A stretch of 64,000 nucleotides of DNA from Rhizobium sp. BK399 (GCF_014194695.1 NZ_JACIAH010000002.1:248001-312000), one strand, 5' to 3'; positions 1-10,596 are shown, numbered from the stretch's first letter. The notes: a model not told the origin generated them from the sequence alone. A program made the numbers and translations.

Positions 1-302
1 TCGACCACGGGAATGCAGCGGACGTTGATGCAGGCCATCTCGGCGCCATTCGGCATTTGCGCTTCCGCGAAGGGAGCGATGCCGCACGTGCCGCAGAAGC
101 GGTGTTGGATCGTATGCGTGTTGAACGTATAGGTCGACAGGTCCTCGCGCGGCGTTTTCAGCGTGAACTTGTCGCGCGGCACGAAGGCCAACAGTCCCCC
201 ACGCCGTCGGCAAAGCGAACAATTGCAGTCGAGGGCGGAGGTCAACTCCCCCTCCACTTCAAATTCGATCTTACCGCAATGGCAGCTTCCTTCGTAGAGC
301 AT
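1..302 (-). CDS. GFA-family (CENP-V/GFA domain) protein, 3' truncated by window edge
   Basis: This is the N-terminal 100 residues of a small zinc-binding protein of the glutathione-dependent formaldehyde-activating (GFA) family. The translation begins MLYEGSCHCGKIEFEVEG and shows the family's cysteine pattern: C7-x-C9, C26-x-C28-x2-C31 and C70-x2-C73. It starts 9 nt downstream of the tdh stop on the same strand, so it is probably the last gene of a kbl-tdh-gfa operon. GFA proteins are usually annotated as S-(hydroxymethyl)glutathione synthases, but most members have no proven activity. The remaining C-terminal residues lie outside the window. Confidence 0.85.
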   Translation of the reverse strand, partial: MLYEGSCHCGKIEFEVEGELTSALDCNCSLCRRRGGLLAFVPRDKFTLKTPREDLSTYTFNTHTIQHRFCGTCGIAPFAEAQMPNGAEMACINVRCIPVV

Positions 303-311
303 CGAACCTCC

Positions 312-1349
312 TCAATTCCAATCCATAACCACCTTGCCGGAGTTGCCGGAGCGCATCGCCTCGAACCCCTCCCGGAAGTCATCAATTCCGATCCGGTGCG
401 TGATGACGGGCGACAAATCCAGCCCGCCCTGCACGAAAGCGATCATCTTGTACCAGGTCTCGAACATCTCGCGGCCGTAGATGCCCTTCAGGTTAAGCAT
501 CTTGAAGATGACTTTGTTCCAGTCGATCTCGAAGCCGGCGGGCGCAATGCCGAGGATGGCGATCTTGCCACCATTGTTCATCTTGTCGATCATGTCGCGG
601 AAGGCCGGTGCGGCTCCCGACATCTCCAAGCCGACATCGAAGCCCTCGGTCATTCCGATCGACTTCATCACGTCGGTGAGGTTCTCCTTTGATGCGTCGA
701 CGACATAGTCGATGCCGAGCTTGCGGGCGAGATCCAGCCGATGCGGATTGATGTCTGTAATGACCACCTTGCGGGCGCCCGAACGCTTGGCGACCAGCGC
801 GCCCATGATGCCGATCGGCCCCGCCCCGGTAACCAGGACATCCTCACCGACGAGGTCGAAGGAAAGGGCCGTGTGGACGGCATTCCCGAACGGATCGAAG
901 ATCGCGGCGATCTCATCCGGAATGTCGTCCGGGATCGGCACGACGTTCGCTTCCGGAATACAGACGAACTCTCCGAAGGAACCGGGACGGTTGACGCCGA
1001 CTCCGAGGGTGTTGCGGCAGAGATGTCCCCTGCCTGCGCGGCAGTTGCGGCACTTGCCGCAGACGATATGTCCCTCGCCGGAGACGCGCTCGCCCACACG
1101 ATATTTCGTTACCGCAGAGCCGATCTGAGCGATCTCGCCGCAGAATTCGTGGCCGACGACCATCGGCACCGGAATGGTCTTCTGCGCCCACTGATCCCAG
1201 TTCCAGATATGGACATCCGTGCCGCAGATCGCTGACTTTTTCACCTTGATCAGCACGTCGTTCGGCCCGACTTCGGGAACCGGGACATGCTCCATCCAAA
1301 GCCCGACCTCCGGCTTCGCCTTCACCAGCGCCTTCATCATATTCGACAT
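312..1349 (-). CDS. tdh: L-threonine 3-dehydrogenase
   Basis: Zinc-dependent medium-chain dehydrogenase that oxidises L-threonine to 2-amino-3-ketobutyrate with NAD+ in the cytosol. Visible signatures are AICGTDVH (Cys42, catalytic zinc), GHE at 66-68, and the structural-zinc cysteines 97, 100, 103 and 111, followed by a nucleotide-binding segment with [10 protein letters not shown]. The 345 residues match the family. The chosen ATG has GGAGAG seven bases upstream; internal Met5 would give the E. coli-like length. It lies 21 nt downstream of kbl on the same strand, so the two-step threonine-to-glycine pathway is encoded as one operon. Confidence 0.97.
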   Translation of the reverse strand: MSNMMKALVKAKPEVGLWMEHVPVPEVGPNDVLIKVKKSAICGTDVHIWNWDQWAQKTIPVPMVVGHEFCGEIAQIGSAVTKYRVGERVSGEGHIVCGKCRNCRAGRGHLCRNTLGVGVNRPGSFGEFVCIPEANVVPIPDDIPDEIAAIFDPFGNAVHTALSFDLVGEDVLVTGAGPIGIMGALVAKRSGARKVVITDINPHRLDLARKLGIDYVVDASKENLTDVMKSIGMTEGFDVGLEMSGAAPAFRDMIDKMNNGGKIAILGIAPAGFEIDWNKVIFKMLNLKGIYGREMFETWYKMIAFVQGGLDLSPVITHRIGIDDFREGFEAMRSGNSGKVVMDWN

Positions 1350-1370
1350 GATCTTACTCTCCGAAACCCT

Positions 1371-2558
1371 TCAAATGACTCCAAGTTCACGACCGGCCTC
1401 GGCAAATGCCGCGATCGTCCGCTCGACATCCGCGCGTGAATGTGCGGCCGACATCTGCGTGCGGATGCGCGCCTGTCCCTTCGGCACGACAGGGAAGGAG
1501 AAGCCGATCACATAGACGCCCTTCTTCAACATCAGTGCCGCCATATCCTGAGCCAGCTTGGCGTCGCCAAGCATGACAGGAATGATCGGATGCCCCTCAC
1601 CAGCCAGCGTAAAGCCAAGCTTCGTCATTTCGGAGCGGAACAGTGCCGCATTGGCCGCCAACCTTTCGCGCAGCGCATCGCCGTTCTCGATGAGATCGAA
1701 GACCTTCAGTGACGCAGCAGCAATGACCGGCGCCAGCGTGTTCGAGAACAGATAGGGTCGCGACCGCTGCCTCAACCAGTCGATGGTTTCGGCCTTTGCC
1801 GAGGTATAGCCGCCGGAAGCCCCCCCAAGCGCCTTCCCGAGCGTGCCGGTGATGATGTCGATCCGCCCCTCGACACCGCAATGCTCTGGAGAGCCACGTC
1901 CATGCTTGCCGACGAAGCCAACGGCGTGGCTATCATCGACCATGACCATCGCGCCATACTTCTCGGCGAGGTCGCAGACGCCCTGCAGGTTGGCGATGAT
2001 GCCGTCCATCGAGAAGACGCCATCGGTGGCAATCAGCTTGAAGCGACTGCCCTCGGCCTTCTTCAGCTCTTCTTCCAACGCCTTCATGTCATTGTTGGCA
2101 TAACGGAAGCGCTTGGCTTTGGAGAGTCGCACGCCATCGATGATCGAGGCGTGGTTCAACGCGTCGGAGATGATCGCATCCTCCTCGCCGAGCAGTGTCT
2201 CGAAGAGACCGCCATTGGCGTCGAAACAGGAGGAATAGAGGATCGTGTCCTCCATGCCGAGGAAGGAGGAAATACGCGCCTCGAGCTGCTTGTGCTCCTC
2301 CTGCGTACCGCAGATGAAGCGTACCGAGGCCATGCCATAGCCATAGCGGTCGAGCGCCTTCTTCCCGGCGTCGGCAAGTTCCTCGTTGTCGGCGAGCCCG
2401 AGATAGTTGTTGGCGCAGAAGTTCAGCACCCGCTCGCCGGACGCAACGGCGATCTCGCCCGCCTGCTTTGACGTGATGACACGCTCGGACTTGTAAAGCC
2501 CGGCATCCTTCAGTGCGGCGAGTTCGGTGCGGAGGTGGGAGAGGAATTGCGAGGTCAT
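1371..2558 (-). CDS. kbl: 2-amino-3-ketobutyrate CoA ligase (glycine C-acetyltransferase)
   Basis: PLP-dependent alpha-oxoamine synthase of 395 residues that cleaves 2-amino-3-ketobutyrate with CoA to glycine and acetyl-CoA. The PLP lysine is Lys242 in GTLGKALGG, and [13 protein letters not shown] (about 205-217) carries the cofactor-contacting Asp and His. It precedes tdh on the minus strand, so the product of Tdh is used at once and little of the unstable intermediate accumulates. About 70 nt separate its start from the preceding methyltransferase gene, enough for its own promoter. Confidence 0.97.
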   Translation of the reverse strand: MTSQFLSHLRTELAALKDAGLYKSERVITSKQAGEIAVASGERVLNFCANNYLGLADNEELADAGKKALDRYGYGMASVRFICGTQEEHKQLEARISSFLGMEDTILYSSCFDANGGLFETLLGEEDAIISDALNHASIIDGVRLSKAKRFRYANNDMKALEEELKKAEGSRFKLIATDGVFSMDGIIANLQGVCDLAEKYGAMVMVDDSHAVGFVGKHGRGSPEHCGVEGRIDIITGTLGKALGGASGGYTSAKAETIDWLRQRSRPYLFSNTLAPVIAAASLKVFDLIENGDALRERLAANAALFRSEMTKLGFTLAGEGHPIIPVMLGDAKLAQDMAALMLKKGVYVIGFSFPVVPKGQARIRTQMSAAHSRADVERTIAAFAEAGRELGVI

Positions 2559-2628
2559 TGAATGCCCTTCTTGTGATGTTTCCCGATGCCCTGCACTAGC
2601 ACATAGCCAAGCGCCTGTCTTGCCGTCC

Positions 2629-3357
2629 TCAACGTTGCACAGCGATCAGCAGGAACATCGGCCTATCCATCTCTTCAGCCCACTCGGGATGATCGCGAAG
2701 CTGCTCGTCGCCCGGCCGCCATTCCTCGACGTGGCGGATCGAAAAGCCATTTGCGATCAGGGTGTTGAGGGTGGTTCCAAGCGTACGGTGATACTTCACG
2801 ACGCCCTTTGCGAGCCAGTCCGTTGTGCGCTTGCCTTCGCGTGAATAGCCATCAAGCGGCCAGATCCGCCGCCCCTCGCGATCCGCCGTCCAGCCGGGAT
2901 TGGCCGGCGCCATATAGATCGGATGCTCGATCGTGAAGACGAAATCGCCACCCGACACAAGCGCGCTGTGGATGGTGGCGGCCAAGCGGCTGAAATCCTC
3001 GATGTAGTGAAATGCCAAGGAACTGTAAGCGAGATCGAATGATGCCGGTGGCAATTCGAGCGTTTCGAGGTCGGCGATCTCGTAACGAACGGTGGAGTCG
3101 ACGGTCTCCCGTTTGGCCCGATCGATCATTCGCTCCGAGATGTCAAAGCCGAGGACGCTTCTTGCACCCTGCCCCGCAGCGTAGCGGGCAAACCAGCCGA
3201 AGCCGCAACCGAGATCGACGACGCGCTTGCCTGACAAAGCCGGCAGCACCGTCTGGATGGACTCCCACTCCGCCGCGCCATCGAGCCCGTGGAGCGAGCG
3301 CGAAAGCTGGCTGTATCCTTCAAAGAATTCAGGCTTGTCGTACATATTTTGGGCCAT
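2629..3357 (-). CDS. Class I SAM-dependent methyltransferase
   Basis: A 242-residue protein with a Rossmann methyltransferase core. Motif I is [15 protein letters not shown] near residues 45-60, followed by an acidic residue after the second strand (VLGFDIS) and a [11 protein letters not shown] motif typical of the UbiE/Tam-like Methyltransf_11/25 families. The C-terminal third contains an aromatic, [16 protein letters not shown] region also seen in small-molecule methyltransferases. The substrate cannot be inferred. The gene stands alone upstream of kbl, with about 100 nt of non-coding DNA on its 5' side. Confidence 0.85.
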   Translation of the reverse strand: MAQNMYDKPEFFEGYSQLSRSLHGLDGAAEWESIQTVLPALSGKRVVDLGCGFGWFARYAAGQGARSVLGFDISERMIDRAKRETVDSTVRYEIADLETLELPPASFDLAYSSLAFHYIEDFSRLAATIHSALVSGGDFVFTIEHPIYMAPANPGWTADREGRRIWPLDGYSREGKRTTDWLAKGVVKYHRTLGTTLNTLIANGFSIRHVEEWRPGDEQLRDHPEWAEEMDRPMFLLIAVQR

Positions 3358-3456
3358 GGCCGTATCCTTTCAGCCCGCCCATATAGACACACCTCGCCCG
3401 ATCTCAATGTTTCATTGATAGCCTCACATCGCGGCGACTCCTGGCGCACGCCGCCG

Positions 3457-3993
3457 TTATTTGCCCGGCAGCATCGTCTGAAGGACGCCATCGCGACGCA
3501 CGAGCCCGTGAAAGAGCGCCGCCGCAAGGTGCATCAAGACGAGAGCGAAGAAGGCAAAGGCCAGATAGAAATGCGCGCCCCAAAGAAGCGCATGAAGGCT
3601 GTCGCTCTGCGGCACGATCGCCGGAAGCCGCAACCCGCCGTACAGCACGATGGGGTAGCCGGCCGCCGACATCATGGCCCAGCCGATCAAAGGCATACCG
3701 ATCATCAGCGCATACAACGCGACATGAGATAGATACGCCGCAAGCTTCATCGGCTCCGGTAGATCGGCAGGCAAAGCCGGAGCCCCCGATATGAAGCGAA
3801 CCACAAGGCGAACCAACGCAAGAACGAGAATGGCAATGCCCAGCGTCTTGTGTGTCACCAGCAACGGCACGTATTGCCGCCCGATGGTGGACACCATCCC
3901 GACACCGATGAAGAGCATTGTCAGGATGCCGATCGCCATCACCCAATGCAACAGACGCTGGAGGGTGCTGAAGTGCGTGTTCGTGCCCGTCAT
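3457..3993 (-). CDS. Cytochrome b561 family membrane protein
   Basis: A 178-residue integral membrane protein of the prokaryotic di-haem cytochrome b561 (CybB-like) family. Four hydrophobic helices are visible. Conserved histidines (HWVMAIG, HKTLGI, HVALYALM, HFYLAFAFFALVLMHLAAAL) supply axial haem ligands. Its ATG overlaps the stop of the upstream catalase-family gene by 4 nt (ATGA), so the two are translationally coupled. In this family the protein passes electrons between the quinone pool and a periplasmic or membrane partner; pairing with an SrpA-type catalase is a recurrent arrangement. Confidence 0.92.
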   Translation of the reverse strand: MTGTNTHFSTLQRLLHWVMAIGILTMLFIGVGMVSTIGRQYVPLLVTHKTLGIAILVLALVRLVVRFISGAPALPADLPEPMKLAAYLSHVALYALMIGMPLIGWAMMSAAGYPIVLYGGLRLPAIVPQSDSLHALLWGAHFYLAFAFFALVLMHLAAALFHGLVRRDGVLQTMLPGK

Positions 3994-5048
3994 GGCTTTA
4001 CGCTCGCTGCTGTTCGGGGATAATGGCTTGCTTCCGAGGTGCGCAGATCGAAGGATTTGGCATAGGCAGCGGAGCGGGCTGCCGGGAACGGATCGTCGGA
4101 AACCTTGATGCCATCAGGCAGAATGGTCGGATCGAAATTGATGTCTCGACATGGGCCGTCGGCCTCCGGCTCGATTTTCTGCACGACCAGCGTACCGGGT
4201 TCAACGGTCCGTCGCTCCGGCGGCCAGGCCTTTGTCGGATCGGACGTCGGATCGGATGGCTCGGCGACCGTCAGCACGAGCGTCCAGCGTTGCGGCGACG
4301 TCGCGACGCGTTCGGCAATCTCGTCCTCCAAGTGATTGGGACCGAGCTTGGCAAAATCCTCGCTCGTGATCGGCATCGCTTGCGCGTCTGCCCGCAATGA
4401 CCAGCGAACGGCGTGCTCATTGCCCGCGCCATCCGTGAAAATGAATGCATTGAGGCCGTTGAAGGTTACTTCCGCGTAGCTGGCAGTCCAGGGAGCCTTC
4501 GTTGCCCATTCGCCGAACGCGGCGAACTCCGGATGAGCCCCCACGAACGTTTTCATTGCCGCGGGATCCTTGCTCCCGGCCGCCTGCAGCAGCTCATAGA
4601 ATCCCTGCGGCGTGGACACGGCAAAGACCGGCGGATCGATCATCGCCATCCGCCAGACCTCCCCGTCTGGTGTCGAAATCTGCACGCCGAGCCCGCGCAC
4701 CCTAACGGTGGGATCGGCCGCGTTCGGGTCGGGTGTCGCCAGGTTGAAGCGCCCCACGACCGGATATTGTCCCGCCGCGAATACGGTCGCCCGCGACAGC
4801 GCGACACCATTGCCGTTCGCTTCGAATACGCCAGTGAAGCAGACACCCTTCGCGTGATTTCGCCGATGGCCAAGAGCGGGTCCGCCGGGAGGCGCCAAGG
4901 CACTGACAAGCTTTGTGGAGGTAAGGCGACCCGGGGAAAGCCACCCGGCTGTGTACGCAAAAGCGCCGGCGCCAAAGGCGACCACGGCAGCAATTAACAC
5001 CAAAGATCCTAGCGCTGAACGCTGCTGCGATGGCGACGGGCCTGGCAT
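3990..5048 (-). CDS. Catalase-related (SrpA-like) haem protein, membrane-anchored
   Basis: A 352-residue member of the small catalase/SrpA family. One hydrophobic N-terminal segment (about 12-33, LGSLVLIAAVVAFGAGAFAYTAGW) fits a signal anchor or signal peptide, so the haem domain is probably periplasmic. The catalase-core region includes HAKGVCFTGVFEANG near residues 65-80 and VVGRFNLATPDPNAADPTVRVRGLGVQ. The start has GGAGAG six bases upstream. It is coupled to the cytochrome b561 gene, so the pair is likely a periplasmic peroxidase-type unit fed by membrane electrons. The physiological substrate is not known from the sequence. Confidence 0.88.
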   Translation of the reverse strand: MPGPSPSQQRSALGSLVLIAAVVAFGAGAFAYTAGWLSPGRLTSTKLVSALAPPGGPALGHRRNHAKGVCFTGVFEANGNGVALSRATVFAAGQYPVVGRFNLATPDPNAADPTVRVRGLGVQISTPDGEVWRMAMIDPPVFAVSTPQGFYELLQAAGSKDPAAMKTFVGAHPEFAAFGEWATKAPWTASYAEVTFNGLNAFIFTDGAGNEHAVRWSLRADAQAMPITSEDFAKLGPNHLEDEIAERVATSPQRWTLVLTVAEPSDPTSDPTKAWPPERRTVEPGTLVVQKIEPEADGPCRDINFDPTILPDGIKVSDDPFPAARSAAYAKSFDLRTSEASHYPRTAASVKP

Positions 5049-5083
5049 CCAACACTCTCCGTTTTGTCAGTCGGGGTACTGTG

Positions 5084-5132
5084 GGCTGTTCTCTGCAATG
5101 CTGGGAGGTCAGTTCACGTAAGCCGAACAGCC
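5084..5132. promoter_or_regulatory. Long-spaced inverted repeat upstream of the catalase-family operon
   Basis: GGCTGTTC at 5084-5091 and its exact complement GAACAGCC at 5125-5132 lie 41 nt apart (repeat to repeat), about four helical turns, 36-84 nt upstream of the catalase-family start. This could be a pair of operator half-sites bound by a looping or multimeric regulator. No regulator gene is adjacent. The assignment is inference only. Confidence 0.3.
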
Positions 5133-5212
5133 GCACCGAGCACACTAACTGGGCGGCTATCCCATTATTTCCGTTGCGAAAGATGGCACCGTTGCGCCAC
5201 GAGGTCAAATGC

Positions 5213-7072
5213 CTAGCTGTCGTGGCTGAGGATCACGTCCAGAAACGCGTCTCCGTAGCGCTCAAGCTTCGACTGGCCGACGCCGGAAACACTGAGCATT
5301 TCCTTATGCGTGCGCGGTCGCTCCGTCGCGAAGGCGATCAGCGTCGTATCCGGGAAGACGACATAAGGCGGAACGCCGAGCGAACGGGCAATGGCTGTCC
5401 GCTCGGCACGCAGCGCTTCGAAAAGCACGTTGTCGTCACCGGCCAGCACCGACCGACGCTCGGCCTGCGCCACGCGCTTCGAGCGGCGTTCGGCAACCGG
5501 GCGATCCTTGCGGAAAAAGACCACCCGTTCATGCTTGAACACGGCGCGGGCCTCCGGCTCCAGCTTCAAGGCCCCGAAGGCCTGCTGATCGACCCTGACC
5601 AACCCCATGGCGAGCAATTGCCGGAAGACCGATTGCCAGGTGCGCGCCGGCAGATCGTTGCCCGCGCCGAAGACCGGCATCGTCGTGTGGCCGAAGCGCT
5701 CCGTCTTCTCGTTGACGTTGCCGAGCAGGACATCGACCACATGCCCGGTGCCGAAGCGCTCGCCTGTGCGATAGATCGCCGCGAGCGCCTTGATCGCGGC
5801 CTCGGTACCGTCCCAGGTTTCAACCGGCTTCAGGCAGGTATCGCAGCCGCTGCACTTGCCGGCATACGCCTCGCCGAAATGCGCGAGGATCGCCTGACGC
5901 CGACACGAAGCAGTCTCGCAAATTGCCAGCAGCGCATTGAGCTTGGAACGCTCTACACGTTTGATATCGTCGGCCGCTCCACCCTCGTCGATCATCCGCC
6001 GCCGCTGGATGACATCGGCCATGCCGTACGCCATCCAGACCTCGGACGGCAGACCGTCACGCCCGGCGCGACCGGTCTCCTGATAATAGGCCTCGACCGA
6101 GCCCGGCAGGTCGAGATGCGCGACGTAGCGAACGTTCGGCTTATCGATCCCCATGCCGAAGGCGACAGTTGCAACGAGACAAAGCTCTTCCTCTTTCAGA
6201 AAGGCGTCCTGGTTGGCGTCCCGAAGTGCCCGGTCCATGCCGGCGTGGTAGGGCAGCGCTCGGATGCCGTGGCCGTTCAACCACTCGGCCGTATCCTCGA
6301 CCTTGGCGCGCGACAGGCAATAGACGATGCCGCTGTTGCCCTTGTGGCCGGCGAGAAACCGCAGCAACTGCTGGCGCGGCTGGTCCCGCTCGACGATCTC
6401 ATAGGAAATGTTCGGCCGGTCAAAGCTGGTCGTGAAGACCTTGGCATTGTTCAGCGCCAGGCGCTCGATGATATCCTCGCGGGTATGCGGGTCTGCCGTG
6501 GCCGTCAACGCGATGCGCGGCACACCCGGGAACTGTTCCGCAAGCTTGCCGAGCTCGCGATATTCGGGGCGGAAATCATGTCCCCATTGGGAAACACAGT
6601 GCGCCTCGTCGATAGCGAAAAGCGAAATTCTCGCATTACCAATCGTATCGCGAAATCCATCCAGAAGAATGCGCTCGGGTGTGACGTAGAGGAGATCGAG
6701 CTTGCCCGTGGAAATCGCGCGGCGAACGTCGATGAACTCCTCGCGCGACAGCGTGGAATTCAGCGCCGCCGCCCTGATGCCGATCTGCTTCATCGCTTCC
6801 ACTTGATCGCGCATCAGCGCAATTAGCGGCGAAACGACAATGCCGAGACCCTCGCGGCAGAGCGCCGGAATCTGGAAGCAGAGCGACTTGCCCGCCCCGG
6901 TCGGGAAAAGAACGACGGCATCTCCCCCCGAGACGACATGATCGACCACTTGCTGCTGCTTGCCACGAAAGGCGGGATAGCCGTAGACGCGGTTGAGAAT
7001 CGCAAGTGGCGACCGCTCGGCGCCGAACAACGCATCGCCAGCGGAAAATTCTCGGTCCTTCGGATCCCTCAA
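5213..7072 (-). CDS. recQ: ATP-dependent DNA helicase RecQ
   Basis: A 619-residue 3'-5' helicase that unwinds branched DNA during recombination repair. Domains in order: DEAH-type helicase core with Walker A FPTGAGKS near residue 57 and DEAH in [20 protein letters not shown]; second RecA lobe ending in GRAGRDG; zinc-binding region with cysteines (CETASCRRQ...CSGCDTC); winged-helix RQC domain; and C-terminal HRDC domain ([22 protein letters not shown]). The only start in range is TTG at 7072, overlapping the dnaG stop by 3 nt (TTGA), which implies translation coupled to dnaG. Confidence 0.95.
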   Translation of the reverse strand: MRDPKDREFSAGDALFGAERSPLAILNRVYGYPAFRGKQQQVVDHVVSGGDAVVLFPTGAGKSLCFQIPALCREGLGIVVSPLIALMRDQVEAMKQIGIRAAALNSTLSREEFIDVRRAISTGKLDLLYVTPERILLDGFRDTIGNARISLFAIDEAHCVSQWGHDFRPEYRELGKLAEQFPGVPRIALTATADPHTREDIIERLALNNAKVFTTSFDRPNISYEIVERDQPRQQLLRFLAGHKGNSGIVYCLSRAKVEDTAEWLNGHGIRALPYHAGMDRALRDANQDAFLKEEELCLVATVAFGMGIDKPNVRYVAHLDLPGSVEAYYQETGRAGRDGLPSEVWMAYGMADVIQRRRMIDEGGAADDIKRVERSKLNALLAICETASCRRQAILAHFGEAYAGKCSGCDTCLKPVETWDGTEAAIKALAAIYRTGERFGTGHVVDVLLGNVNEKTERFGHTTMPVFGAGNDLPARTWQSVFRQLLAMGLVRVDQQAFGALKLEPEARAVFKHERVVFFRKDRPVAERRSKRVAQAERRSVLAGDDNVLFEALRAERTAIARSLGVPPYVVFPDTTLIAFATERPRTHKEMLSVSGVGQSKLERYGDAFLDVILSHDS

Positions 7073-9054
7073 TGGCTCGCCGCTCCCTTGACGCGACCGG
7101 AGAGCACGCCGAAGCCGTCAATGATTGCTTCCTGATTCTCGAGGCGAAGCCCTTCGAAATGGACCTCCTGGAGCGCGCGCATCAGCTGGTCGATCACGTC
7201 CCCGTTGCCGGCCTCGGTCGCTGCGGCGATCTCACGCTCAAGTTCGATCTTCTGGAAGCGCAAAGCCTTGGCGCGTTTGTGGAAGGCGAGCGCCTGCCGG
7301 TAGCCTTCGCGTGCATCCTCCATCGCCGCCTCTGACGTGGCGATCCAAAGCCGGGCGTTGCGGATTTGCTGCTCAAGACCCTGCAGCAGCGCGCCAAACC
7401 CCTGCTCCTCCATACGCTCCAGCAGGTATTCGCGCGTCAGGTGCGGCCCGGCGACGGCAGCGGCAGCGCCGAGCATCACCGACCAAAGCCGCTGCAGTTC
7501 GCGGTTGTCGTAATCGATGGAAGCGATCTCATCATATTCGTCCTGCATCAAGGCAGGATGATTGATGACGGTCAGAGCCAACACGCTCTCGCGCAACGCC
7601 GGTGTTTCCTGATGGCCCTTCACCAGTCCCGAGCGCGCCAGCCGATCTGAAATGCCGCCTCCGGAAAGCCGCGGACCACGTGGGCCTTCGTTGCCTCGGC
7701 CACGCGATTGGCCGGAGCCGCGATCAAAGCTTCGCCGCTCATTGCCGCGATTCTGGAATTGCGGCTGAAAGAAGCTGTTCAGGCGGTCGCGCATATCCTG
7801 TTGGTAGTGCCGGCGCACATTTTCATCGGCAATGACGGCAACCAGCTGCTTCAACCGCGCTTCGAGCTCCGCTTTCCCTTCGGGCGTCTCGAACTGCCCG
7901 GTATTGATCTCACGGCTCCAGATCATTTCTGCCAGAGGCTTCGCTTGGCTCATGACCTTATCGAAAGGTGCGCGGCCCTCGTCGCGGACGAGATCGTCCG
8001 GATCCTTGCCGTCGGGGAGGAGAGCAAAGCGCACGGTACGCCCCGGCTTGATGTGCGGGAGCGCAAGATCGGCGGCACGATTGGCGGCGCGAATGCCGGC
8101 GCCGTCTCCGTCGAAGCAAAGTACCGGCTGTGGCGTCATCTTCCAGAGGAGTTCGAGCTGGTTCTCGGTCAGAGCCGTGCCGAGCGGCGCCACGGCATTC
8201 TCCACACCGGCCTGATGCAGCGCGATCACGTCCATATAGCCTTCGACGGCGATGATCGTGCCCTCACCGCTTGCACCCTGCGTCGCACGGCGGGCGCGCG
8301 CGAAATTGTAAAGCACATTGCCCTTGTGGAAGAGCTCAGTCTCATTGGAATTGAGGTACTTCGCGGGAGCATCCGGTGACATCGCACGTCCGCCGAAGGC
8401 GATGACCTTCTCGCGGGATGACAGGATCGGAAACATGATGCGGTCGCGGAAGCGATCATAGGAAACCGGAATATCGGGACCATGGACAACCAGACCGCAC
8501 GCCTCGATCTGCTCCTTGCCAACACCCTTTCCTGCCAGAAACTCCTTCAGGGCATTGCGGCTATCAGGCGCGAAGCCAAGCCGGAAGGTCTCGATCGTCC
8601 GTCCCGTCAGCCCGCGATCACGGAGGTAGGCGCGCGCCCGCGCGCCATTCGCCGTCTGCAACTGATCCTGGAAGAACGTGGTCGCTAGTTCCATCACGTC
8701 GAGAAGCGAGGTACGCTCCTTCTCGCGCTTCTCCATGACCGGATCGGCAATCGGCATGGCAACGCCCGCCATGTCAGCGATCTGCTGCACGGCTTCCGGA
8801 AAACTCAATCCCTCAAGGTCGGTCAGGAAGCGGAAGTGGTCGCCGGTGACGCCACAGCCGAAGCAGTGGTAGCGTCCCTTGCGGTCCTCGCAGTGAAAGC
8901 TCGGTGACTTCTCCCCGTGAAACGGGCAGCAGGCCCAATAGTCCCCGCGAGAGACATTGGTCTTGCGTTTGTCCCAGCTCACGCGACGACCGATCACGTC
9001 CGAAATCGGCACGCGATCGCGTATCTCGTCGAGAAAGGAGTTGGAAAAGCGCAT
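7069..9054 (-). CDS. dnaG: DNA primase
   Basis: Replicative primase of about 661 residues that synthesises RNA primers at the fork with DnaB. The N-terminal zinc-ribbon is seen in [13 protein letters not shown] followed by [11 protein letters not shown], then the catalytic domain with [13 protein letters not shown] (TOPRIM Glu) and [14 protein letters not shown] (DGD metal site), and a C-terminal DnaB-interaction region. I chose the internal ATG giving [11 protein letters not shown] because AAGAGG lies just upstream and DnaG proteins start here; a longer frame runs to 9105. recQ follows with overlapping stop/start. Confidence 0.96.
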   Translation of the reverse strand: MRFSNSFLDEIRDRVPISDVIGRRVSWDKRKTNVSRGDYWACCPFHGEKSPSFHCEDRKGRYHCFGCGVTGDHFRFLTDLEGLSFPEAVQQIADMAGVAMPIADPVMEKREKERTSLLDVMELATTFFQDQLQTANGARARAYLRDRGLTGRTIETFRLGFAPDSRNALKEFLAGKGVGKEQIEACGLVVHGPDIPVSYDRFRDRIMFPILSSREKVIAFGGRAMSPDAPAKYLNSNETELFHKGNVLYNFARARRATQGASGEGTIIAVEGYMDVIALHQAGVENAVAPLGTALTENQLELLWKMTPQPVLCFDGDGAGIRAANRAADLALPHIKPGRTVRFALLPDGKDPDDLVRDEGRAPFDKVMSQAKPLAEMIWSREINTGQFETPEGKAELEARLKQLVAVIADENVRRHYQQDMRDRLNSFFQPQFQNRGNERRSFDRGSGQSRGRGNEGPRGPRLSGGGISDRLARSGLVKGHQETPALRESVLALTVINHPALMQDEYDEIASIDYDNRELQRLWSVMLGAAAAVAGPHLTREYLLERMEEQGFGALLQGLEQQIRNARLWIATSEAAMEDAREGYRQALAFHKRAKALRFQKIELEREIAAATEAGNGDVIDQLMRALQEVHFEGLRLENQEAIIDGFGVLSGRVKGAASH

Positions 9055-9570
9055 TGGAACCTCTTGATTGGGGTCCATATAAGCAGGTTCGTCAGCACAT
9101 GCCACGGCATTTGCCCAAACGACGCGCTATTCACAGGATCGTCGCGCCATCGGAAATTGTCCCATCAGCGCGTTCAAAAATGCGTTACCACCCCTGCGAC
9201 ATGGGGTGCGACACTGACAGGCCGAGCCCGCCTTTTACGTGTATGCAACGTCAGCATCGGGAGCGACGAATTTCTTGCCGATCGTCAAAAATCGATGGCA
9301 GAACAACGGCTTCTGGACCGCTGTGAACGGTGTTTTCCTGCACCGAAGTCACAATCCTTAGCGCAAATGCCACACCTGAGGCAGGCTCCGGCGCCAATCA
9401 TTATTTTTTTGTAATTTGAATCACTTGCCGCGCCGCAATAACCTCAGGGTCAACAAAGCGATCCCCAAGCGAGGCACCATCCCTACCCCCGGCGCCGCCT
9501 CGCGAGGGTGCCTTTGCGAGTACCCGCTGGCTTGGATCTCGGTCCTGCGTCGCCACCGGAAGCAAAGAGC
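9055..9570. other. Non-coding stretch between dnaG and a hypothetical gene
   Basis: No reading frame here looks like a protein: frames on both strands have low-complexity Arg/Ser-rich translations and no convincing ribosome-binding site. The stretch must hold the dnaG promoter. It also contains an AT-rich patch at 9398-9420 and an inverted repeat GGCACC (9473-9478)/GGTGCC (9507-9512), and it ends in a perfect 14-bp hairpin. That pattern fits an unannotated small RNA rather than a gene. Confidence 0.4.
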
Positions 9571-9612
9571 AAGAAGGCAGGAGCACCCCCAGCTCCTGCC
9601 TTCTTTAATTTC
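9571..9612 (+). terminator. Perfect 14-bp hairpin, terminator-like, with no gene assigned to it
   Basis: AAGAAGGCAGGAGC at 9571-9584 pairs exactly with GCTCCTGCCTTCTT at 9592-9605 around a 7-nt loop. The plus strand continues TAATTT, and the minus strand is also T-rich. The flanking genes (dnaG and the 9718 gene) diverge from here, so neither needs a terminator at this place. Confidence 0.6.
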
Positions 9613-9717
9613 GCCCCTAGGTTTCATTTTTTGATATTTTCGTCGCCACCAGCGGCCGCAGAAGGCATTGACAGTTATCGCACGATGCCCAATGAAGCGA
9701 GATAGCGGGATGGTCGA

Positions 9718-10596
9718 ATGCCACATAGAGTTGAAGATTTTTTAGAAAGCGATGCCTTCTTTGTGGCCGTATTGCATTGCGCCCGCGAAATGCTGGCGAT
9801 CTATCGCGAAAGCCCGCGTATCGCTTCGATCTTCGCCGCTCAACAGCGCTGGCTGATGGCCCATGCCGGTTTCGCCCTTCATTTCGGCTATCCCGGCGAA
9901 CCGAAGCTAGGCCTCTATTCGGGCCGTTTCATCGCCTTCGTTGTGGCGAACAGGATTGCAAGCCGCAATACCGCCGCTGCTTTCATCCAGGAAATGCTCG
10001 CCTACCGGTTTCTTCGCCCTGTCGAGAGCGCAAGCGACAAGCGCACGCGCCTGTTGGAGCCGACCGAGACCGCCCACGAACACTTCTTCCGATGGCTCGC
10101 CACCCACCTTTTCATTCTTGATAGTCTGGACGGCGGCAATCGGCTGGACCGGATCAACGCCGATCCGTCTGCCTTCGCCAAGATGCAGCCGCTGATTTCC
10201 AAGGCGATCATCGATAGCGACGCCGTGCGCGATCCCGGCGCAACATACAATTTGTTCAACTGGGCCAATTCCGGTGGCCTGATCATGGACTACCTCATGA
10301 GCCGCATCGACACCTTCGATCGCAGGTCGGATCGGGTCGACATCGGGCGATTGTCGCTAAAGGACATCCGTGACCAGTTCATGATCTCCAACACGCATCT
10401 GAAGCGCCTGCTGACGCAGGCCTCGGAAATGGGAAGCGTCGGCTGGACTCAGCCGCCCTACAAAGGCGATACCTGGCTCTCGCAGGGTTTTGTCATGGAA
10501 TATTGGAGCTACCAAGCAGCCAAGTTCGCCGTTGTCGACGCTGCCGCGGAGGCGGTGCTTGGGCCCGCCGCCGGGAAGACGGCGAGCCTGCGCTGA
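9718..10596 (+). CDS. Hypothetical protein, conserved-looking, 292 residues
   Basis: I do not recognise the family with confidence. The translation has normal composition, good coding codon use and no signal peptide or membrane segment. A segment around residues 215-245 (LSLKDIRDQFMISNTHLKRLLTQASEMGSV) resembles a helix-turn-helix, so a regulatory role is possible, but this is inference. It is transcribed away from dnaG and its stop directly abuts the stop of the convergent YqeY gene (10596/10597), so there is no room for a terminator between them. Confidence 0.7.
   Translation: MPHRVEDFLESDAFFVAVLHCAREMLAIYRESPRIASIFAAQQRWLMAHAGFALHFGYPGEPKLGLYSGRFIAFVVANRIASRNTAAAFIQEMLAYRFLRPVESASDKRTRLLEPTETAHEHFFRWLATHLFILDSLDGGNRLDRINADPSAFAKMQPLISKAIIDSDAVRDPGATYNLFNWANSGGLIMDYLMSRIDTFDRRSDRVDIGRLSLKDIRDQFMISNTHLKRLLTQASEMGSVGWTQPPYKGDTWLSQGFVMEYWSYQAAKFAVVDAAAEAVLGPAAGKTASLR

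Noticed and set aside
5371..5386. GAAC-N7-GAAC motif resembling an SOS box
   Set aside because: It lies inside the recQ coding region, far from any promoter, and a pattern this short is expected by chance in 64 kb.
5030..6826. 598-codon plus-strand frame opposite recQ
   Set aside because: It is the complement of a well-supported helicase, and its translation has no recognisable motif.
9416..9726. Short frames on both strands (60-100 codons) around the orphan hairpin
   Set aside because: Arg/Trp/Ser-rich translations, no ribosome-binding site, and they cross the hairpin.
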